Source of the DNA: Carettochelys insculpta
Lineage: Eukaryota; Chordata; Testudines; Carettochelyidae
Length of the DNA stretch: 64,000 bases
Assembly: GCF_033958435.1 (NCBI RefSeq)
Contig: NC_134137.1
Span: 173,241,501-173,305,500, forward strand
Direction of reading: 5' to 3'
In this document: one piece after another, positions 56,188 to 64,000 of the stretch
How the letters are laid out: each line of letters begins with the position of its first letter
Numbering within the stretch: the first letter of the stretch is position 1
Program-made: the position numbers and the translations under genes
The notes under the pieces: generated by a model
What the model was told of the DNA's origin: nothing
Databases searched by the model: none
Seen by the model: the letters and a program-made list of their open reading frames with translations, nothing else

Positions 56188-57361
56188 CCTCTACCTGGCA
56201 CCATCCGGCCCACACCCACCCCGCATCAGGTCCCCCCCACCACACAGAGGGGACATTGGGGTGCACAACAAAGGGTTTAATAAATGGGATCTAATTATAC
56301 ACATGTAAATAAACAGCACCAGTAAACATAACTATGTGGAGTCTTCTTAACTGGGAGCTAAATATGCGGGAGAATGGGGGAGAACTATATACAAAGCGGT
56401 GGGGGCAGGCCCCTGTAGATGGGGCCACAGGCACAGGTGGGCCTAGTCCCCCACAGGAGGCCCCACTGGGGCTGGGAGGGGACTGGCAGAACAGGAGAGG
56501 TAGGCACGGGGTGGGGCTAGGGAACTGGGTGGGCTGGGTGAGGTGGGGGGTGCTGTGGGGGCCAGGGGGTGATGGGGTGCTCAGGGTGCAGGGGGGAAAG
56601 CCTCCCCCTGGCTCACACTGGCCATGAGCCAGTGACCCAGGGCAAGCTGGGTGGATTGGGTGAGGGTGGGCAGGATAAGGGCAGTGAGTTCGGGGGTGGC
56701 AGGAGTGGGGATGGGGGCGGCAGGAGGGGCAGCAGATGGGGTGGGTAGGGGGCCAGCCATCTGAAAGCCGCTGCTGCCTAGGCCCAGCCCTCTCTCCGCC
56801 GGGTCCTGTCCTCCTGCTCCATTTGCAGCCATTCCCGGTGCTCAGCCATCTGCTCTCAAATGGCTACAGTGTGGGCCTCTGCTGCCTCCTGGGGGTCATA
56901 ATGTCGGAGCCATCAGACCCTCCAGGGCTGGATGGGCAGCAGCCTGTGTGGCAGGGAGGAGGGTTCCCTGGTTCTGTGGGATGACGGAGTGGGTGTGCTG
57001 GTGGCTGGCACGGGACTGGTCCAGCCCTCAGAGGATGATGCTGTGGAGACACAAGGGGAAGAGAGGCCACTCACCAGTGGTGTCACTCAGGCCCGGGGGC
57101 TCTGCCTGCAGCACCCCCACCATCCCTCAACCATCACCCAAGAAGGTGTTTCGTCCGCTGACCCCCCTTCGGGCTCCCGTGTGCCCCCTGGAACCACATC
57201 CATGGGGTGACTGCTGGCTGCGGTACGGCCTCCACATCCCTTCCCAGTCAGGGGGAGTTGGGGTGCTGTCCACGGGTTCAGGTGCTGGATGGCACCACAC
57301 CTGGGTCTGAGACGCAGCAGGGGAATGTGGGACGGACCCCCTGGGCCACCAGATCCACCCA

Positions 57362-57850
57362 TTATCTACCTGGGGCTCCGGAGAACAGGTCCAGGGACAC
57401 CGGCCTCGAGGGGACCTGGCTGGAGGCACCGGAGCTGATGGTGATGATGAGGGGGCCTCCCTCCCCCGAGTTGCTCCCTGGCTCCACCACTCTGGTCTGG
57501 CCTGATGGTCCCAGCCGGTTGTGCGGGTCCGTGTCCTTGTCTGTGTCGGGGCCGGCTGTGTGGACCACTGCTACCAGCTCGAGGGCATCCTTCAGGCCAA
57601 GGGGCTGTTCCAGTGCCTGGTAATGCAGGCACCTCAGGGCAGCCCCCGCCCCTGATCACCTGCAGGCATCCCTGGCCCAGCTATAGGCCTGCCTCAGTTC
57701 CTTCACCTTTGACCTGACCTGCTCAGCTGTACTCTGGGGGTGGCCCTGCCTCTGCAGCCCCAGTGACAGTGGTTCAAAGGCTGTTGCATTGCAGGTCCAC
57801 CAGCTGCTGTGCAGCACCTCCTCCTCTGCCCAGGAGCCCCTCCTCTTCTG
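57362..57850 (-). pseudogene. Harbinger Myb/SANT-like accessory protein, decayed
   Basis: On the minus strand, pieces of a Myb/SANT-like DNA-binding protein can be read with frame changes: a GAPWAEEEV-like start near 57840, EQVRSKVKELRQAYS near 57720-57680, then an open frame (57568-57362) with TAGPDTDKDTDPHNRL and ending LFSGAPGR. The VKELRQAY block is characteristic of the trihelix/Myb partner of Harbinger transposases. It is read opposite to the transposase. Frameshifts mean that no intact product is made. Confidence 0.6.
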
Positions 57851-58731
57851 GCCCTGGCTTTCCTCCAGTGATCCCTTAGGCTGGGAGGTGGGGGGGCCTC
57901 CTGGGGGTCCCTAGGATGTGGGGGGCTCGCCATCCAGCTAGTGGGCTGTGTGACACCTCTGTCCAGGAGGCTGGAGCATTTGCCAGGTAGAGGTCATGCT
58001 CCTAAGGCTCTGGGCACGCTCTCAGCTTCCTGCACGGGGTTTCTGGGGCCGTGTGGCTTTAAGATGCTGGCCCCGGGGACCATAGAGCACCGCTGGGGCT
58101 TGCTAGGATGTCTCCGTGCTCCCTGAGGCCACTGCTATGGTAGACCCACTATTCCAAAACAGCAGCCCCGGAGCGTCTGTACATGCCCTGATTCAAAATT
58201 CGATCTCAAAAGGGGCCGCTCTTCCTGAAATCATCTGGGAAGAGCGGTTTCAAAATTCGCGCCCCTTTTTGCCAAAAACAATTTCGAAAGAGGCCATTGC
58301 GTGTGTAGACGCTTCACAGCCTCTTTCGAAATTGGGCCCCCTTTTGAAATTTCTTTCAAAACACAGGGCTAGTGCAGACGCACCCAAAATGTGCTCTTTT
58401 GAGTTTCTTTCGAAAGAAAACAGCACTTCTGCCGGAGGCCCTCTTCCTCCCCCCAGTGAGGAAGAGCACCTTTTTCTGAAAGATTCTTTTGGAGAAAAAG
58501 CGTGTGTAGACACGCTGGTGGCCCCTCTGTTTGAAAGAGTAGTCCTCCTGGGGCTAGTTTTTTAAATCCCCGCCCCATTCTTCTGAAAGAGCAGGGGCTG
58601 GGTGGACACTCTTTTGAAAGAGCAGATGGCTCTTTTATCCGCCTTTTTGTGCATGGACGTGCTTTTTCAAAAGAAGCTCTTCCAGACGATCATCTTTCGA
58701 AAGATCACTGGAGTGTAGATGTGGCCTATGA

Positions 58732-60217
58732 GTGTTCATAGACAAGTTACTGTTAAGTAAACTTATTGTTTCCATTATGTCAACTATACATTCCAAAATA
58801 ATGCACTTGTGTTTCATTCTCTTTCCCTTCTTTTCTTCTGAGTCCTTAAAGTCCACTCAGATCATGCTTCCAAGCTTTTCCTCTCACCGTAATGTTGGCT
58901 AGAAGCTTGTTTAGGGAGGGAAAAAGGATAAAACTCACCTGTCTTCAGGTTCTGGGGCAGGGGTGGCCAACCCATGGTTCTCGAGCCACATGTTGCTCTT
59001 TGAGCCATTAAATCAGAGCCACGTGCTGGGCATACCACCTGCTGTTCTGCACCTGTGCCCCACTGCTTGGTGGGAGAAGCACGGGGCAGCAGCGGCGACT
59101 CTGGGGCAGCGGCAGTAGTGGTGACTCTGGTGAGTGGCCAGCTGTTATGATCGTGAGGGTTAGCCAGCAGCCTGGGAGTAAAAGGGTTAACCTCCTTAGC
59201 CAGGTGGGGTTGGCCTATAGGAATGTAGGTAAGAATTAAATTTTGGCTCCTCCCTTTTTCTGTTCTTTGTTCCTTTTTCTTCTTTCCAGCCATGAGGGAG
59301 AGAGACACAGAATATCTCTCTCCAAGAACAGCCCTTCCAATCTTCTGTAAGTAGGGTAAAGTTTAGATAGATCCGTTAGGCTTTATTGTTTTATGGTTTG
59401 GGAAGTGGGATTTAATGTTTGTGCACTTTTTAGAAATGTTCTTTTACTCTCCTTGTAACTACATTCTAGGCCCATGGTGGACACTCCCCATGTGTTTTAC
59501 TTTGTGACTCTTCCATCTAGTTATGAGGCTTGCAACACAAATATTGTTGTAATAATAAAAGTTCTTATTCTTTTTATTAACCTGGTATTGGTTAATGTTT
59601 GTGTCCTGGTTTTTACTTTTGGGGCCAAGATTTCCCAGGTAGTCTCTCCCTGGTTTCCTTATTATTACTTGGGTGGTTCCAGCGAATTTTATCCCCAAAA
59701 TCTAAGGTTTTTTTAGGAATTTTGGGGGGAAGTTTAAAAACCTTATGTACCAGGTTTTGGTATAAGGTACTTTTGCTGGCCCCCACTTCTGCATTTATCT
59801 TGCTTGAGTGGGGAAGGAGCCATGACACCAGCACTGGGTTAGAGCTGGTGGGGAGCGGCCCGGGGGTACCTCGGTGAGGGGGAGGGCATTGAGATACAAG
59901 ATACAAGTATATGGCGTCTGCTCATATGTAATGCAAAGCAATGAATCTCTTAAGGCTGGCTCTGGAAGAGATATAATATGCTTTTAGACACATGTACTAA
60001 CAGAAAATTTTCTACAGTGCTATTTTATCCTTTCAAAATGCCAGGTGTTCAGCGTATATCATAAAAGGAAGCATTGTTTGCCATTGGTATTTCAGATCTA
60101 ATCCCTCTTGGGTATAAGAGATTAAACATTCCCTTGGTGGGGTGGGCATTTAAGCATTGCTGAATGTAAGTCAATGAGGAACCCATGCTGCCAATAGCCT
60201 CTTAAGCTGCCTGCACA
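58732..60217. other. Repeat-derived DNA, no gene
   Basis: A hAT-type end, CAGGGGTGGCCAACCCATGG, begins near 58969, with GAGCCACATGTTGCTCTTTG behind it; its partner end was not found. The sequence from about 59142 to 59890 (TGTTATGATCGTGAGGG... with AATAAAAGTTC at about 59552) could be an LTR, but I could not fix its borders. Confidence 0.4.
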
Positions 60218-60850
60218 TTCATAGAATCATAAATGTTCTAGGACTGGACGGGAAAGTCAGAAATCAGCAAGTTTAGCCCCCTGAATCACAGCAGCACTAC
60301 AAATACCTAGACCATCTCTGGCAGTTGTTTGTCCAACCTTCTCGTAAAAGACCTCCAGTGAGATGGACTCCACAACTTCCTTTGGAAGCCGATTTCAGAC
60401 CTTGACTGCCCTTGTAGTTAGAAGGTTTGTCCTGGTATCTAACTCAAGTCTCCCTCACAGCAGATTAAGCCCCTTACTCCTTGCATGAGGAGGTTCCCCC
60501 CTCAGTTTTCTTTTTCTCAAAGCTAAACATGCCAGCTTTTTTCCCCACAAACCTTTCCTGATAGTTCAGGTTCTCAGAACCTTTGATTATTTTTGTTGTT
60601 CTCCTCTGGATTCTCTCCAATATTTCCACATCTTTCCTGAAGTATAATGCCCAGAGTTGGACACAATGCTACAGCTGAGTCTCTACCAATGACCACAAGT
60701 AGCACAGGAACACTACTCCCTTGTCTTACATGCAACCATACTGTTAGTATATCCCAGAATATTTTCCTCCTTCACTGCTGTGTCACATTGTTAATTCATA
60801 TTCAATTTATGTTCCACTATATTCCCCAGACCCTTTTCAGCTATAGCACC
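60218..60850 (-). mobile_element. CR1 LINE 3' region
   Basis: The reverse complement of a CR1 terminus: CATAGAATCATAAATGTTCT at the left, CCACAACTTCCTTTGGAAGC, TGCCCTTGTAGTTAGAAGG, TTGTTCTCCTCTGGATTCTC and CCCAGAGTTGGACACAATGC. The two-strand pattern matches the better copy at 37590-37998. No open frame remains. Confidence 0.8.
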
Positions 60851-60944
60851 TAATCGGTTATCCATAGCAAGTAGAAGTATTGGAAACAAATGGTTTCCCC
60901 GTGCCTACCCCTGCCAGCCCTTAACAACAGAGGGCCCTCAGGAG

Positions 60945-61143
60945 CATCCACACAGATTTTTTGTTAACAGGTTCTGTCAGGAAAGGCGTTCTGCCTCATG
61001 GGGGAAGGGCAGAAGACTGTTGACAAACACGCCGATTTCTGTTGACAGTATGTCGACAGAACTCATTTTTAGTGTGGACGCTCCAGAGGTTTTATCGACA
61101 AAACACCTGTTTTGTCAAAAAACCCTGTGGTGTAGATGAAGCC
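60945..61143. mobile_element. Partial short inverted-repeat element
   Basis: Right part of the family seen at 31004-31426: TTGTTAACAGGTTCTGTCAG, CTGTTGACAGTATGTCGACA, and an end GGTGTAGATGAAGCC. The left end is missing. Confidence 0.6.
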
Positions 61144-61429
61144 TTATGGGTTTCAGCAACAGTTCTAAGGGGTCTCATCAACCCAGTGCCCTACTTACAG
61201 GAAAAAGAAAGGTGGACAAACTCCAAACTGCATCAAAGGGGCAGCGAGCTGCTCTGCTTTCCTCAGAAGCTGTTCTTTAACAGAGACTGATATGAGCTCT
61301 GACTCATAGCAGTGAAGTCAATAAATAGAATGAGACCATCAGATTCACTGAATCTTCTTATCTAGGTAACACCTGGATTTAAGTTGACAAAGTTAGAAGA
61401 GCAGTGCAGGAACATACTATACTATAACA

Positions 61430-62356
61430 CCGGGTTTCCCAAACTGTTCGGCATCACGCCCCCTCCTTTTGATTTTTGAGAAACTCTCACACCTTCCCAC
61501 ATCTTCTTTACAACCATCCAACCCCCCTTTTAACAAAAAATTCAACTTGTAATTTAAAATAAACACAAAAACTTGATATAAAATGTTATTTGAAATTAAA
61601 AATAAGCACTAATAGATTTTCTTGGCCCTGTGTGGATGCCTGGTGTAGCCCCAGCTGGCCAGCTGCCTGAGCCCCATGCCAGCCACCAGAACTGCCTGCA
61701 CCAGCTGCCTGCACCAGCCGCCTGCCCGCCTGAGACTTGTGCTGACAGAGCCGCCCACCCTCCACCCAAGCCCTGCACAGCCGGGACCAGCTGCCTCCCC
61801 ACCAGCCACCCACCCCAGCCACCCGAGCTGCCCACCCAAGCCCCACGCTGCCAGGGCCAGCTGCCTGCCCACCAGCCCAAGCCCCATGCTGCTGGGGCTA
61901 GCTGCCTGCCTGCATGCCAGCCCAAGCTGCCTGAGCCCCACGTTGCCAGAGCCAGCTGCCCAAGCTCTGCACAGCCTAAGCCACACGAGCCCTCAAAGCC
62001 CCTCCCCTCCCACAAACCCAGGCAACACCAGCCATCAGCTCTTACCCCATCCTCATCCTCCTCCCCCGAGCCAGGCACCCTCAGCCATGCATCTAACCCC
62101 ATCCTCCTCCTCCCCCCACTTCCCCCAACCACACTCACGCACCTTTGCAGGAAGCAGCTAACTCCACGTGGGTCTTCGCCAGTATGGTGGTTGTGCTGGG
62201 TCACCCATATAGAATGTCAGGGGCTGAGAGCCGAAAACAAAGACCAGCTCTTTCTTCAGATGGGGGAATGATGGGGGAGGGGGCTGGGTTGCCTCGCGCC
62301 CCTCGCATTTCTTCATGCCCCCCCGGGGGGTATGCCCCACAATTTGGGAAACCATG
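61430..62356 (+). mobile_element. hAT-type non-autonomous element with a proline-codon-like minisatellite
   Basis: Ends CCGGGTTTCCCAAACTG and ATTTGGGAAACCATG form an imperfect inverted repeat. Flanking octamers CTATAACA (61422-61429) and CTATGACA (62357-62364) agree at 7 of 8. The interior from 61650 to 62010 is a degenerate CAGCTGCCTGCCC-type minisatellite. It yields long Pro-rich and Gly/Trp-rich open frames on both strands that I do not regard as genes. Confidence 0.75.
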
Positions 62357-62364
62357 CTATGACA

Positions 62365-64000
62365 CACCCCCAAATAAAATAGCCAAACAGTCACATGTGC
62401 CAAAGTACAGGGGTGAGACTGAAGAAGAAGAAGAATGCTTTGACAATTTGAAATTTAATGAAGGTTAAAAAGTGTTGTGCAAAGCAAGGGTAGAAGTCAT
62501 GACCTCCTGGCAGTGCAAAGAATGCAGCAAGGCCCCATGTTTGTGCAGGAATGTAAAGAGGGTGAGAGGGTCCTTGCACCTTTTCCCTCCCTTGCACACT
62601 CAGAGCTAAAACAGAGAGATACTGATTTCAAAAGTCATTGGATGAGCCTATCCAAGGAACTATCCATCCCTCCAGCTTTTTGGGTGGCTGTATTAAAATA
62701 ATTACACACAGGTGAGAGATACCCAATGATGACTTGTTAAGAGATGGACAAGGAGTTGTCCATGTCCCTGTCCTATCCAGTTGACTGGTGAAGACTAGAG
62801 CAAACTGAGCCCCTTTGGCTGGTTGAAAAGAAGCTACGAAAACCATGCAGAGACTTTTGAGGCTTTGAGCCTTGCAAATCTCAACATGGATGATTGAGAA
62901 GTTCTTGTCACTTCTGATTCCATAGCTCCACCTGCCTTCAGGACTCCGTAGGTTTACAAGGAGAGTGGGGCAAGATGGGACATATTTCTGCTCTGCCCTA
63001 TTATCGGTGGCAGCAAGGATGACAGCCACCGCAGGCTCCAGAGCAAGATGGGAGGGCGGGGCCTAGGTCTACGCCCCTGGAAGGGGCAGGGCTAAGGGCA
63101 GTCAGCCCTTAGCGCCACTCAGCCTGCGGCACTGCTCCTCTCCCACTCAGAGCCATGTGGAGCAGGGCTACCCTGGCACATCAAAGGAGCCCAGAGCTCC
63201 AGCCACCCCACTGCCAAAATAAGGGGCAGAGCTTTGGGACCCTGAACAATGCCATTCTTGAGGGCAACTGCAACCTGTGCCCCACACTGTTGGCAGGCTT
63301 GACTGATGTGTCCACTCATTCAGGGAAACACCTACTGCCAGACCACAATGCAAGGCCATTATTGAACCTGCTTCACCGTAGATAATCCACATATGAAAGA
63401 GGGAAATTCTTGGTGTCAACTGGCAGAGCAGATGCATGTGGCTTTACAGGGGTGTCCTGAGTCCTATATGGGCCTAGTAGTTTTCCAAAGGGTGATTTGT
63501 GGGGTCTCTACTGAGAGTCATGAGACTAGTGGTTGTTCATAACCACTGCAAAATAGATGTGTGGGTAATATTTTACAAGTTATAGATTTATACTGAATAT
63601 TATGTTCTCAAAGCCTTTGGAGCTCAGGCAGGTAATGAGAAGTGATGTAGTGCAGACAGGTTTTTTTCAGGCAGCAGGTAACAGACATGTATCTCCCTGT
63701 CTGACCAGTGCGTGTACTCTCCTTTTAACAACAGGAGGGTATTTGACTACTGAGCCACAAGATAATGAAGACTGTGAAATCTACAAGAGATGCCAAAATC
63801 TAAAAGGAGGAGCAATCAGCAGGAGGGTGTCCAGTTTATGAACAAAGAGCCCAGGGTTGTTTGGATATGCATAGGATTGCACAATAGACACCCAGGAGCA
63901 TTTACCTAGGGCACAAGTGGTCAGGACGTTTCATCTGATGAAGGTGGGATCACAGCTAGGCCCAGCTGTGAAGACCCTACAAAGCATGAAAGTGCCTAGT
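62365..64000. other. No gene seen
   Basis: Mixed-composition sequence. The 133-codon minus-strand frame at 62628-63029 is unremarkable and has no recognised domain. The 5' UMODL1 exons expected on the minus strand (EMI, WAP) were not found here and probably lie beyond the window. Confidence 0.45.

Larger units (their letters stand above)
55138..58130 (+). mobile_element. PIF/Harbinger DNA transposon, decayed, nested
   Basis: The left terminus GGCTGTGTCTACACGACAAAG resembles the ends of the TAA-flanked element at 46157-46812. The interior has a DDE transposase (+) and, farther on, Myb/SANT-like accessory coding traces (-), the usual two genes of Harbinger elements. The right terminus is not resolved, and the end given here is approximate. 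Confidence 0.7.
55058..58731. mobile_element. TTTCGAAAGA-family element containing a Harbinger insertion
   Basis: The left arm (about 55060-55137) starts TGGCTGCATCTTCACTAG. The right arm, reverse-complemented, starts GGCCACATCTACACTCCAG, and TAT flanks both ends. The right arm, about 58130-58731, is rich in TTTCGAAAGA like 39759-40449. The middle is a Harbinger element that separates the arms. Confidence 0.6.

Noticed and set aside
61630..62271. Pro/Ala/Ser-rich 213-codon plus frame and Gly/Trp-rich 202-codon minus frame
   Set aside because: Both are read from a degenerate minisatellite inside a hAT-type element; long frames on opposite strands reflect repeat composition.

Overview
This is vertebrate nuclear DNA, most likely from a turtle, probably a cryptodire. 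The repeats are tRNA-derived SINEs with a CR1-like tail, CR1 LINE 3' ends, a DIRS element, Penelope-like GIY-YIG fragments, PIF/Harbinger DNA and many hAT-type short elements. The species assignment is inference from this repeat set. There is no prokaryotic gene organisation, and coding information lies in short exons with clean splice sites. Both host genes read on the minus strand.

Minus strand, read from high to low coordinates. (1) About 54.75-36.37 kb holds part of a gene I identify as UMODL1 (uromodulin-like 1). It has one very large Ser/Thr-rich tandem-repeat exon (47249-54754), then a fibronectin III exon, a two-exon SEA domain, two EGF-like exons and part of a second SEA domain. (2) About 36.3-21.1 kb is the end of that gene plus intergenic DNA. 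I could not find its zona pellucida exons by eye; a possible transmembrane/tail exon lies at 29856-29964. (3) About 21.4-20.4 kb is a CpG island with ABCG1 exon 1 (14 codons). ABCG1 exon 2 follows at 17153-17390. The first 17 kb is the large second intron, with no further coding exon seen. UMODL1 upstream of ABCG1 in the same direction matches my recollection of the arrangement on human 21q22.3.

The main observation is that the UMODL1-like gene looks broken. Its mucin-like exon is a 12-unit array of about 267-bp units (about 89 residues each). It carries a DIRS element, two Penelope-like insertions, small indels and an in-frame TGA. Subtracting the DIRS and the smaller Penelope insertion restores both the repeat spacing and the reading frame exactly. 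A downstream calcium-binding EGF exon has an in-frame TGA just before its last cysteine, consistent with CpG decay of CGA. The preceding EGF exon has Tyr where the fifth cysteine should be. The second SEA domain lacks a compatible 5' exon. ABCG1, by contrast, is intact.

The rest is transposon-rich, with several nested insertions: hAT in another inverted-repeat element at 23.8-24.9 kb, Harbinger and LTR-like sequence in a TIR element at 45.3-47.1 kb, Harbinger in a TTTCGAAAGA-rich element at 55.1-58.7 kb, and one short element inside another at 39.8-40.4 kb. The first kilobase is the 3' end of a non-LTR retrotransposon reverse transcriptase with an open frame.
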